Part shown: positions 1-7,332 of the stretch, piece after piece
Position numbering within the stretch: the stretch's first letter is position 1
Layout of the letters: the number at the start of each line of letters is the position of its first letter
DNA from: Willaertia magna
Lineage: Eukaryota > Heterolobosea > Eutetramitea > Acrasida > Naegleriidae
Direction of reading: 5' to 3'
DNA length: 13,838 nucleotides
Assembly (NCBI GenBank): GCA_902984215.1
Contig: CADWAF010004468.1
Coordinates: 1 to 13,838, forward strand
Made by a program: the position numbers and the translations under genes
The notes under the pieces: model-generated
Seen by the model: the letters and a program-made list of their open reading frames with translations, nothing else
Database searches by the model: none
Told to the model about the DNA's origin: nothing

Positions 1-106
1 TATATTGAACACTTGAATTTGTACCTGAAGTCCCTCTATCATTCGAAGAAGAAGTTGGACTTTTGTGTTTTTTCGCTATTGAGTTGCTTTCATCAATGAA
101 ATTCAT
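1..106 (-). CDS. 5' fragment of a tagged gene, product unknown (runs off left edge)
   Basis: Thirty-five codons are visible. The start is the ATG at 104-106, chosen because it is preceded in the coding sense by a run of A, as in most genes here. The visible peptide begins MNFIDESN, has a basic stretch AKKHK at residues 11-15, and carries the motif TSSSNDRGT at residues 18-26. That is the local version of the tag found near the N-terminus of the next five genes on this strand. The rest is Ser/Thr/Asn-rich and probably disordered. No domain is visible, so the function cannot be given. It is the last member of the minus-strand row, lying about 220 bp downstream of the Ulp1-like gene. Coding status is inferred from the shared motif and start context, because the fragment is too short to judge alone. 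Confidence 0.6.
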   Translation of the reverse strand, partial: MNFIDESNSIAKKHKSPTSSSNDRGTSGTNSSVQY

Positions 107-328
107 TTTTTTTTTATTTTTATTTTTAAAATTTTCTAGGGTGCAATGAATTCAAAACAAACAACAAACCATAATACTTAAAAAATAAAATTAATTAATT
201 TATAATACACCACCTTTAACGACAATTAAATAGTTTTACAAATAATAGTTTCGTGTTTTTATCTGAGATATAATATAGAAAAGATTATTGAGTTTATTTT
301 AAAAAAATTTTGGTTTTATTATTACAAC

Positions 329-346
329 ATTTAAAGTGCTTTAAAT
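329..346. repeat. Perfect 8+2+8 palindrome over the stop codon of the Ulp1-like gene
   Basis: The 18 bases ATTTAAAG-TG-CTTTAAAT form a perfect inverted repeat with a 2-nt centre and include the TAA stop (331-333, minus). The 9-mer TTAAAGTGC inside it is also the core of the three direct repeats at 6182-6248. A role in transcript ending is possible, but in DNA this AT-rich chance is a fair alternative. Confidence 0.4.
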
Positions 347-3300
347 CTAATTGCTTCATCTGCATAACTAATAACATCTCTTTGAGAACAATGGGCCAAT
401 CCTTTCTTCAAGTATCTAGGAACACTGTAATGGAACTTGCAACAGTGATCAGAAAAAACTTTTTCTTGGTTGTCCTTAATTGAAGAATTTAATGCACCTT
501 CCTCATCTTCGTAACCTACCTCTGACATTAATTCATAAATATCAAACAATTTAGGCAATTCAATACCGCACTCCTTTTCGAATAATGAAAACAACTGAAC
601 TTCCATTCTTGTATCTTTTGCAAAACACACGCCAGAATTAATCAATTCTTTAATTTTATAACCAATTGCTTTTCTATTTAATATTACGTTACACTTATGG
701 TTAAGCAATTTTTTTCTTTCATATTCATGAACTAATGGAATACGTGTAAGACATCTATATATCCATTCATATGATTTTATAAACTTGTGGTCCAAAACAT
801 ATACATTGAAACCATCATTGATAATTAATTTGTCGTCAGTTTTAATGCCATCATAATGATAGATCCTTTCTTTTGCATCCTCAGGTTCAAGTGTATAATA
901 ATCGTATTCTATAAAATAATGATAAATTGTTGTTCTTTTTGGTGGAGCGAAAGTGTTTGTATCAAAGTTAAAAGGTAAGTGGAGTATTGTAAATTCTGAA
1001 GGAAATACAATACTGTCAACGTTTAAAAATGCTTCAAAATCAATGTAATATATTCCTCTTGATAATATATGTGTGATGTTTATATTATTGTTAGCCATAT
1101 ATTTAGTTAAAGAAGAATAATCATAATTATTATTTGGAAATAATTGTTTGTTAACTGGTTTTGTAAAAATTAATTGCAAATAATCATTAATATTCCCAAT
1201 AATACTATTAACCACTTCAATTTCTTTATAACTTTCCACACCTCCATAAATATGTGATACAATTATATTATTCAAAGAAATAATAGTATCTTCACATGAT
1301 TTTTCCATAGTTGTAAAAAGGTTCAACAATTCTTCCTTATAAAGATCCATATCTAATGGCCCACAAGTGTTATGCTTTTTTCCAAAAGAGTTAGGTTGCA
1401 TTAATATAGCAACTAAATCCTTCTTAGAACAATAATTTGTAAAAGCAATATCTTCATAAATAGAAAATATTTTCAATAATTTCTCATCTGTGGATTTAAA
1501 TTGCCGTTTTGCACATAAATTTTCTTTCAAGTAATCAATAAAATTATTAATTTTAGCATAATATTGCTCTTCAACAAGTTTAAATGATGTGTCTATAGCA
1601 AAATCCAAAGAGTTAGAATCTATTTCTATATCATTAAATTCATAATTATATGAACCTCTATGTTCATTTTCAACTTTAAACATTTGGCAATATTCTTTTC
1701 TATAAGCAAAAACAGATGGAACGTAACGTAATTTTTTTTTTTCAAATCTCTTTAAATCTTCATAAGTGACACAATTATCTAAATAAGCAAGGGCAAAAAC
1801 ACCACAATCACATTCATACCTTAACCTTTTACTTATTGGTTTTTCTACTTGTAAAGAATCTGAATCTAAAGAAATGCTACACCTACTGTACATAGAAATA
1901 ATAAAATTTTTAAATTCATTAATCAAACTGTCATCATATTTTTTAGAGAAATTGTCAATGTAAACAATTTTGTTCAATTTTCTAAAGTAAAAAATAATTT
2001 GTTTAAAATTATTATTCTTATTTCCATTAACAGGCAATACTATAGTATCAACATTTTCAAAATTAATATTTGTATAAAAATCATCGAAATTTTTATCCTT
2101 TGCAAGTAAAATATCAGTTATACATGAATTTAAATATAGATTTCTATGATGGCAAGAATTCAACTGTTCAATAAAAGAATTTACGCATTTATCTGATACG
2201 TATTGGAAAGGCAATAAACTAACAAAGTCTTTAATATTCAAAAGCAAATAACCTAACGAATTATTGACACGCAATATATATGCTAATTCATTACAATTTT
2301 CTTTTAATGGTGGTTGATCTATTTTATATTTAATATTTCTCTCACTCGTACGTGATGACCTACCTTTATTCGATCCAAGCCTTATATTTGAACCTCTAAA
2401 TGCAGCTTGCAGCACAAGGACCAAATTCTTATTTTTTGTCACTATGTTTTGAATTTTAGCACGTAAACAAAAGTAAAATATCATTTCTTTTTGTGTCAAT
2501 TTTTCATTAAGGTCTACTTGACTTACTATAATTTCATTATCGTCCATTTCAACATCACTATCTGAATCAAATTGCTGCAAAGAAACATCTTTAGAGGTAG
2601 AACCAACACTCAATCTGAAATTTTCAAACTTCATTCTTAATTCCTCGTCAAGTATGTCAACTAATTTATCTTTTTCAATGTTACACAATTCGTTCTTTAT
2701 TTTAGAATATTCCTCAGACTCAATAATGTTATTCACATTTAAATACTCCAATATTTCAAGATAATATTGGTTAACTCTTAAATCATCAATCATTTTCATG
2801 TCTAAATTTTTATTTTCAAACACATTATTTAACTTTCTGCTTCTATGATGTTTTTGTTTGTTCAAATGCAATTCTTTTTTAGTTTCAAACTTTTTAATAA
2901 TATCATCCTCAATATGAATAGAATTTAAATAGTTATAAATACCAAGAAGAACTTTTAAACGAACAATTTTCAATGTTTGACTTTTTTCCAATAAGGACCA
3001 TTGTTTTTTACCATTATAATCCATTCTTCTTAAAGCAAAATAAACGTAAATTTTACCCTCTGGAGTATTGGTTTGTGGATAAGTTGAATAATGGAAACTA
3101 ACAGTTGACACTTTTTTTTTTGTGTTATATAATTGTTCTAATTTCATCATTAAATCCCCAGGTAAAGTCTTCTTTTTAAATAAATACTCATAATATTTAC
3201 CAACAAATACTTTTTCTGCTTCAATTTCTTCAGTGTCCATATTTAGTGCAAGCTTTGGAAAAAATTCCTTTGTGTATTTACTTATAACATTTTTATTAGT

Positions 3301-3684
3301 ATATAGAAAATCAGGATCATTAAATGATTTAAGTTTTAAATATGAGTCTACATTGTGAATAATTTCGTTAGTTAATGCATTCATTTGTTTTTTTTCATTT
3401 CTATCAGCCAATTGCGGAATTGAATTAAGCAAATAATAATGTTCAAATTCACCAACTTTATAAATTTCTTCATCATCAGCAAATGGTTTTCTAAGTCTTT
3501 TTTGTTTGTTTTTTCTGTACAATTTTTGGTATTCAGTTTTTCTGTTTGGAGTAGCGTTGTTCATAGGGTTTTGTTCATAATTTCTTTTCTTATCTGTTTG
3601 GTTAAGAGAAAGTGCTTCATTGTTCCGACGATCATCAAAACGAGATGTTGGAACGTTTGGGTTGTGATTATCCTTTTGGTACAT
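331..3684 (-). CDS. Large Ulp1/SENP-like (C48 fold) protein with incomplete catalytic site
   Basis: An uninterrupted 1117-aa protein. Residues 13-20 (TSRFDDRR) match the tag shared by the neighbouring minus-strand genes, followed by a basic region (DKKR, then KNKQKRLRK). Residues of about 490-660 look like a Ulp1 cysteine-protease domain. LPFQYVSDKCVNSFIEQL resembles the entry helix, VLPVNG is at 549-554, VYID ends in D577 (the place of the catalytic Asp), and CDCGVFALAYLD has C627 as the presumed nucleophile. In active family members a His-Trp pair lies about 17 residues before the Asp. Here that stretch reads NNNFKQIIFYF with no histidine, and the oxyanion Gln about six residues before the Cys is also not seen. 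The fold call is fairly safe but activity is doubtful: it may be a pseudoprotease that binds SUMO or another ubiquitin-like protein. The flanking 480-aa N-terminal and 450-aa C-terminal parts are unrecognised. Domesticated transposon origin is possible because C48 domains occur in some DNA transposons, but no transposase was seen. Confidence 0.72.
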   Translation of the reverse strand: MYQKDNHNPNVPTSRFDDRRNNEALSLNQTDKKRNYEQNPMNNATPNRKTEYQKLYRKNKQKRLRKPFADDEEIYKVGEFEHYYLLNSIPQLADRNEKKQMNALTNEIIHNVDSYLKLKSFNDPDFLYTNKNVISKYTKEFFPKLALNMDTEEIEAEKVFVGKYYEYLFKKKTLPGDLMMKLEQLYNTKKKVSTVSFHYSTYPQTNTPEGKIYVYFALRRMDYNGKKQWSLLEKSQTLKIVRLKVLLGIYNYLNSIHIEDDIIKKFETKKELHLNKQKHHRSRKLNNVFENKNLDMKMIDDLRVNQYYLEILEYLNVNNIIESEEYSKIKNELCNIEKDKLVDILDEELRMKFENFRLSVGSTSKDVSLQQFDSDSDVEMDDNEIIVSQVDLNEKLTQKEMIFYFCLRAKIQNIVTKNKNLVLVLQAAFRGSNIRLGSNKGRSSRTSERNIKYKIDQPPLKENCNELAYILRVNNSLGYLLLNIKDFVSLLPFQYVSDKCVNSFIEQLNSCHHRNLYLNSCITDILLAKDKNFDDFYTNINFENVDTIVLPVNGNKNNNFKQIIFYFRKLNKIVYIDNFSKKYDDSLINEFKNFIISMYSRCSISLDSDSLQVEKPISKRLRYECDCGVFALAYLDNCVTYEDLKRFEKKKLRYVPSVFAYRKEYCQMFKVENEHRGSYNYEFNDIEIDSNSLDFAIDTSFKLVEEQYYAKINNFIDYLKENLCAKRQFKSTDEKLLKIFSIYEDIAFTNYCSKKDLVAILMQPNSFGKKHNTCGPLDMDLYKEELLNLFTTMEKSCEDTIISLNNIIVSHIYGGVESYKEIEVVNSIIGNINDYLQLIFTKPVNKQLFPNNNYDYSSLTKYMANNNINITHILSRGIYYIDFEAFLNVDSIVFPSEFTILHLPFNFDTNTFAPPKRTTIYHYFIEYDYYTLEPEDAKERIYHYDGIKTDDKLIINDGFNVYVLDHKFIKSYEWIYRCLTRIPLVHEYERKKLLNHKCNVILNRKAIGYKIKELINSGVCFAKDTRMEVQLFSLFEKECGIELPKLFDIYELMSEVGYEDEEGALNSSIKDNQEKVFSDHCCKFHYSVPRYLKKGLAHCSQRDVISYADEAIRFKAL

Positions 3685-3757
3685 GGTTTGTTGTTATTTT
3701 TTATTTTTTTTATTTTTGTTTTTTAATATCAACCAGCTACAATCGAAATGAATGAAC

Positions 3758-3795
3758 AATTTTGTAAAGAACCCCATTTAATATTTTACAAAATT
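3758..3795. repeat. Hairpin-forming inverted repeat upstream of the Ulp1-like gene
   Basis: AATTTTGTAAA (3758-3768) and its exact reverse complement TTTACAAAATT (3785-3795) are separated by 16 nt. It lies in the 265-bp gap between two minus-strand genes, about 75 bp upstream of the Ulp1-like start. It could be a regulatory hairpin or operator, or a decayed element end. No function can be assigned. Confidence 0.45.
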
Positions 3796-3866
3796 CCTAA
3801 ACCATAACACGAAAAACAAAATCTCTTTTTTGATTGAACCAATAGGCTATATTTCTTATTATTCAA

Positions 3867-3944
3867 GACAAACAAGCAAGCAAGTATACAATTACAGTGT
3901 ACAGATAGGGCCCAATACAAAACACATAGGCTTGCTTGTTTGTC
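3867..3944. repeat. Perfect 15-bp inverted repeat with 48-nt loop
   Basis: GACAAACAAGCAAGC (3867-3881) is matched exactly by GCTTGCTTGTTTGTC (3930-3944). The loop holds further small palindromes, including GGGCCC and the GTATAC/GTGTAC pair. A perfect 15-bp pairing that is not pure A/T is unlikely by chance in a gap this small. It lies just past the stop codon (3950-3952) of the lysine-rich tagged gene. Likely explanations are a 3'-end hairpin for that transcript or a very short foldback element (MITE-like remnant). No target-site duplication was recognised. Confidence 0.6.
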
Positions 3945-3949
3945 GGTTT

Positions 3950-4369
3950 TTATTTGTACAATAAATTATTTAGTTTTTCTTTTTTAATTATAACAGTCTC
4001 CAATTGCAATGTTGTTTGTTCATTATTCAATAATACACTTTTGTTCACCTTTATTTTAGACGCTTTTGACTCATCTTCTTTTATTTCTTTTCTTTTTTTA
4101 ATTCTTACTTTTGTTTTAACGATTTTGTCGCTCTTTGGCATGTCTTTTGTTGTGTGTGTCTCTTGTTTTGTGAAATATTTCTTTTTAATAGTAACCGTAC
4201 TTTTTTTTTCTTTGCTTCCTCTATCATCTATCTGAAACGAAGAAGTTACTGCTATTTGTTGCTTCTGTTTGTTATCTTTCTTTTGTTTTTTCGGATCACA
4301 ACTTCCTCTATCATCTACTTGAGACGAAGAAGTTTCTGTTACTTTTCTCTTGTGTTCAATAACTGGCAT
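3950..4369 (-). CDS. Lysine-rich protein with two copies of the N-terminal tag
   Basis: A 139-aa protein. The start at 4367-4369 (MPVIEHKRK) is preferred over an in-frame ATG ten codons upstream, because it follows the A-run leader that is duplicated with the module at 6872-7053. The tag occurs twice: SSSQVDDRGS at 14-23 and SSFQIDDRGS at 43-52, 29 residues apart, with KKQKKDNKQK between them. Basic clusters on both sides (KRK at 7-9, KKQKK at 27-31) could form a long-linker bipartite nuclear signal. The remainder is extremely Lys-rich (for example RIKKRKEIKEDESK), probably disordered or helical, with no known domain. It may be a small nucleic-acid-binding protein, or the surviving 5' part of a longer gene whose body was lost. 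Its first 52 codons are nearly identical to the start of the pseudogene at 6267-7027, after which the two diverge sharply. Confidence 0.6.
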   Translation of the reverse strand: MPVIEHKRKVTETSSSQVDDRGSCDPKKQKKDNKQKQQIAVTSSFQIDDRGSKEKKSTVTIKKKYFTKQETHTTKDMPKSDKIVKTKVRIKKRKEIKEDESKASKIKVNKSVLLNNEQTTLQLETVIIKKEKLNNLLYK

Positions 4370-4395
4370 TTTTTTTAATTTTTTTTTAAATAAAA
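4214..4395 (-). repeat. 5' tag cassette, copy 1 (97% identical to 6872-7053)
   Basis: This 182-nt segment covers the A-rich leader, the ATG and the first 52 codons of the lysine-rich gene. Reading it against 6872-7053, I count five substitutions in the coding part and about one difference in the leader T/A run. Similarity stops abruptly at both ends, so the repeat unit is the leader plus the tag-encoding 5' end and not the whole gene. Confidence 0.85.
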
Positions 4396-4485
4396 TCAAA
4401 GCTACAAATTATTAAATTAATTTTATTTTTTAGTTTTACATTTCACAATAAATTATTCTTCAATACCATTACAATTCACAATAAA

Positions 4486-6156
4486 TTAATCTTCAATATC
4501 ATCAAACCCTTCCATGTATAATCTATAGTCACATTCTTCTAATTTCTTAATTAATTCGTCAATATCTCTGTCAATAAATCTATGATGGTACATTTTATCA
4601 TGAGGATAGCTAATAGTTAATTTTCTTAACCCTGCTAATTTCCTTAAATCCACTAAGAATTTACCTTTGAAAGGAACTTCAATACTTAAGTGCTCTAAGT
4701 AACTTATATATCTCAAACTTCTTTCAAAGTAGGCGACACCGAACTTTATTTTGAGGCTTCTTAATTTTAAATCAATCCAACTATTGTCATCTCTATAAAT
4801 ATCATAGCAATCAACAATAACCAACTTTGTGACATTTTTGAAATAATTCAAATTAACAATTGATTTTTCATCATTAATATCGCCATTAATATATATTGTT
4901 TTCAAATTAACGCAGTCATTAAAATCATAATTTGTATCATGTGTTCTCAAACAACGCAATGAAGCAAAGTCTTTATATGGGAATTTATTTAGACTTACGT
5001 GTAATTCAACCAAGTTTTTACAATTTCTAATATTCTCATATTTAATATTTGTATGCATGGCTTTTAAAGTTTTTAAATTTACTAATCTATTTAAATCTAT
5101 TGTTCTTTCAACTTCATCATTATAACTTTGATATTTATATTTATTATTAATGTTCAAGTAAGTGAGATTGTTAAGGTTTTGTGGTGTAAATTTGATTTTT
5201 GGCAATCCAATGTAAACATTACTGATATCTAATTCTAATAAACTTTCTGGTAATTCAAGAGACTTCTCTAAATTAACAAAACAATTGGTTATGTTTAATT
5301 TTGTTAAGTTATAATTATTAAACAATTTCCCATTAACTACAAATTCTTTAACATATAATACTTTCAATTCGCTGCCAATAATATCTTTTAAATCTAAATA
5401 TATAGTATCCTCACCGTTTTCTACTTCCAAGTAAGTTAAACGTTTTAATTCTTTGAGCTCTTCAATAAAGTGGTCTATGTTCGGACTATCTAAAGTTATT
5501 TTTAAGTATTTCAAATGTTTAAAAAGATTAAGGGGAAGTTCATTGTATGTATTTGTACCTAAACGGTTAAGGTATGTTAAATTTTCGAATTCAGCACAAA
5601 GAGAGGGATCCATAAAGGTATATGGAGCATCAAGGTAAGTTAATTGTTTCCTTACTCTAATAAAAGGTCCGATAGGGTTATTAAATTCTCTCAAATATTT
5701 TGGCAATTTTATCTGAAGCAAATTGGGGTATTCTTGCAATTTTTGTAAAGTATTTTTGCAATACTTTAAATTTAAAACTTTGACGTTTTCTTTTAACTCA
5801 TTTGGCATTATTGGCACTTCTCTGAATATGATGTTGGATAGCAAGCAGTTAACAAGTGCACCTTTAAACAAATGTTCATAAAATTTCTTACACACAAGCC
5901 CTAAATTTAAGTAGTCTAAAGGGAACCTAATAAATGATATTATTTCCTGTAATGCATCAACACTTAAGTTGTAGACAACTGGTTTTTCTGTGTACACTAC
6001 TCTAACAGGTAATAGATTTAAATTTATAGTATTGCTTAATTGTTCTTCGCTCATTAAATGAAGAAATTCTTGCTTTAATTTCTTCGGATCGCTTCCTCTA
6101 TCATCAACACGAGACGAAGAAGCTTTAGTTTGATTTCTTTTGTTGTGTTTGTCCAT
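4486..6156 (-). CDS. F-box / leucine-rich-repeat protein with N-terminal tag
   Basis: A 556-aa protein. The chosen start (ATG at 6154-6156, MDKHNKRNQ) follows a run of A. An in-frame ATG at 6280-6282 would add 42 codons, but these are made of the direct repeats at 6182-6248 and look like leader DNA. The tag SSSRVDDRGS is at residues 13-22, followed by DPKKLK. An F-box lies at about 62-103 (VDALQEIISFIRFPLDYLNLG, then VCKKFYEHLF). From about 120 to the end there are irregular leucine-rich repeats of the L-x-x-L-x-L type (KHLKYLKITL, KRLTYLEVE, LVNLKTLKAM, LRSLKIKF). By family knowledge such proteins bind Skp1 through the F-box and a substrate through the LRRs, as adaptors of SCF ubiquitin ligases. 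The substrate is unknown. A decayed paralogue lies immediately upstream (6267-7027), so the family duplicates locally. Confidence 0.85.
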   Translation of the reverse strand: MDKHNKRNQTKASSSRVDDRGSDPKKLKQEFLHLMSEEQLSNTINLNLLPVRVVYTEKPVVYNLSVDALQEIISFIRFPLDYLNLGLVCKKFYEHLFKGALVNCLLSNIIFREVPIMPNELKENVKVLNLKYCKNTLQKLQEYPNLLQIKLPKYLREFNNPIGPFIRVRKQLTYLDAPYTFMDPSLCAEFENLTYLNRLGTNTYNELPLNLFKHLKYLKITLDSPNIDHFIEELKELKRLTYLEVENGEDTIYLDLKDIIGSELKVLYVKEFVVNGKLFNNYNLTKLNITNCFVNLEKSLELPESLLELDISNVYIGLPKIKFTPQNLNNLTYLNINNKYKYQSYNDEVERTIDLNRLVNLKTLKAMHTNIKYENIRNCKNLVELHVSLNKFPYKDFASLRCLRTHDTNYDFNDCVNLKTIYINGDINDEKSIVNLNYFKNVTKLVIVDCYDIYRDDNSWIDLKLRSLKIKFGVAYFERSLRYISYLEHLSIEVPFKGKFLVDLRKLAGLRKLTISYPHDKMYHHRFIDRDIDELIKKLEECDYRLYMEGFDDIED

Positions 6157-6181
6157 TTTTTTTTTTTGTGGGTAAAGTAAA

Positions 6182-6248
6182 AATCTTAAAGTGCACATTT
6201 TCAAAACAATCTTAAAGTGCAGAATAATATAAACAATCTTAAAGTGCA
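6182..6248 (-). repeat. Three exact 14-bp direct repeats before the F-box gene
   Basis: AATCTTAAAGTGCA (plus-strand reading) occurs exactly at 6182-6195, 6208-6221 and 6235-6248, with periods of 26 and 27 bp. It lies 26-92 bp upstream of the preferred F-box gene start. The regular phase suggests either a cluster of transcription-factor sites in the promoter/leader or a short tandem array. If translation began at the distal ATG, the repeats would encode LHFKIV-like segments, which looks accidental. Confidence 0.65.
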
Positions 6249-6266
6249 AAAATTTACATTTCTTAT

Positions 6267-7027
6267 TCAAAGACTTTCCCATTTGTTGTTATTAATAAAA
6301 TTTTTTTGTATTTTGCTGATTAACAGTTGTAAAGATAAATCTAAATATCTTTCTTTTGTATTGTTTTTAACTAAGGTAAGTTTTCTCAATTTCTTCATGT
6401 CACAAAGATACCTACCAGTAAATAAAGTTGTTTTTGTTACACTTAGATGTTCTAAATTCTTTAATAATACCAACTCTTGTTCGTTAACTTTTTGACATAT
6501 CAATTTTAAACTGCGTAATCTTGTTAGGCCAGAAAATCCATAAGAACTTTTTTTGGGGAAAAAACAAAAACATAGAACTAATTTTGTAATATTGTGATAT
6601 TCAAATATATAGTTTGGTTTTAAATTTGCTTCACAAAAAACTAGAGTTTTCAAATTATTCAGTTTTTCTAAATTAATATATTGATCTTTTTTAACAATCT
6701 ATTAATTACACTAGTTTTAAACACTATTTCAAAAAGTGCTGAACAAGAAATACTAAACATTAACACATCTTTTCCATATTTTATAAAAGAAATAATCTCC
6801 CCAATTTCATCCATGTTCAATTGAAGTAATTAGTTCTTGTTTTTTAAACATTTCAATTCAAACATACATTCGCTTCCTCTATCATCTATCTGAAACGAAG
6901 AAGTTACTACTATTTGTTGCTTCTGTTTGTTATCTTTCTTTTGTTTTTTCGGATCACAACTTCTTCTATTATCTACTTGAGACGAAGAAGTTTCTGTAAC
7001 TTTTCTCTTGTGTTCAATTACTGGCAT
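6267..7027 (-). pseudogene. Decayed tagged F-box/LRR gene
   Basis: Three pieces lie in gene order on the minus strand. First (7027 to about 6833) is the N-terminal module MPVIEHKRK with two tag copies, the first changed to VDNRRS. It ends at TAA 6830-6832. Second, in the same frame beyond that stop (6814 to about 6671), is an F-box-like segment MDEIGEIISFIKYGKDVL, closely parallel to ALQEIISFIRFPLDYLNL of the intact neighbour. That frame ends at TAG 6668-6670. Third, one base back in frame (about 6690 to 6267), is an open LRR segment (LEKLNNLKTLVF, LTRLRSLKLI, LKNLEHLSVT). The frame change coincides with A-AAA-AAG near 6690, so it is either a homopolymer indel or, less likely, a slippery site. 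One nonsense codon, one frame change and a shortened LRR body make loss of function the simplest reading. The 6267-6653 part could still be translated as a 128-aa fragment. Confidence 0.8.
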
Positions 7028-7053
7028 TTTTTTTAATTTTTTTTTTAATAAAA
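6872..7053 (-). repeat. 5' tag cassette, copy 2 (partner of 4214-4395)
   Basis: This segment includes the A-rich leader, ATG at 7025-7027 and two tag-encoding blocks. The few differences from copy 1 include changes inside the first tag (D to N and G to R), consistent with relaxed constraint in a pseudogene. Downstream of the cassette this gene continues towards an F-box, whereas copy 1 continues into a lysine-rich tail. Confidence 0.85.
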
Positions 7054-7332
7054 GTTCGTTTTGTTTATTTACAATTTGTGTTATGCTATTGTTACAGGTT
7101 CCATGTATAAATTTAAAGAGCTATTATTTGTTATTATTTGGGCCTCAACTTCAAAACCAAACGCAAATAAAACTTTAAATGTTGTACAATTTAATGTTAA
7201 TCTAATATAATTTAAATGAGTAACTGTTTTTTTCACTATTTCCTCTCCACCCACAAAAGAACACACATTCTATTTATCTAGATAAACACATTGAATCTCA
7301 TTTATATTTAAAAGCATTTTACCTCTTTCTAC
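7028..7332. other. Gap between pseudogene and 180-aa gene; one doubtful small ORF
   Basis: This is 305 bp of AT-rich DNA. Its first part is the A-rich leader of the pseudogene (to about 7053). A 61-codon minus-strand ORF at 7081-7266 has a faint LRR-like phrase (THLNYIRLTLN) but no tag, no A-run before its ATG and no recognisable domain. It may be a remnant of an LRR gene or chance. Nothing else was seen. Confidence 0.4.

Noticed and set aside
230..3830. Terminal inverted repeats making the Ulp1-like gene a transposon
   Set aside because: TTTCGTGTT near 250 and AACACGAAA near 3807 match for only nine bases, with no target-site duplication and no transposase.
3439..4378. Plus-strand ORFs within 3439-3726, 3936-4235 and 4154-4378
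   Set aside because: They are Phe/Leu/Ile/Val-rich translations antisense to A-rich or Lys-rich minus-strand genes, which is the expected artefact.
6182..6248. CRISPR-like array
   Set aside because: Repeats are only 14 bp with 12-13 bp spacers, three copies, in a eukaryotic promoter setting.
6157..6282. N-terminal extension of the F-box protein from the upstream ATG at 6280-6282
   Set aside because: The added codons are built from the 14-bp repeats, and the next ATG has the A-run context of other starts and leads straight into the tag.
7081..7266. 61-codon minus-strand ORF as a real gene
   Set aside because: No tag, no A-run before the start and no recognisable domain; kept only as a remark on the gap.
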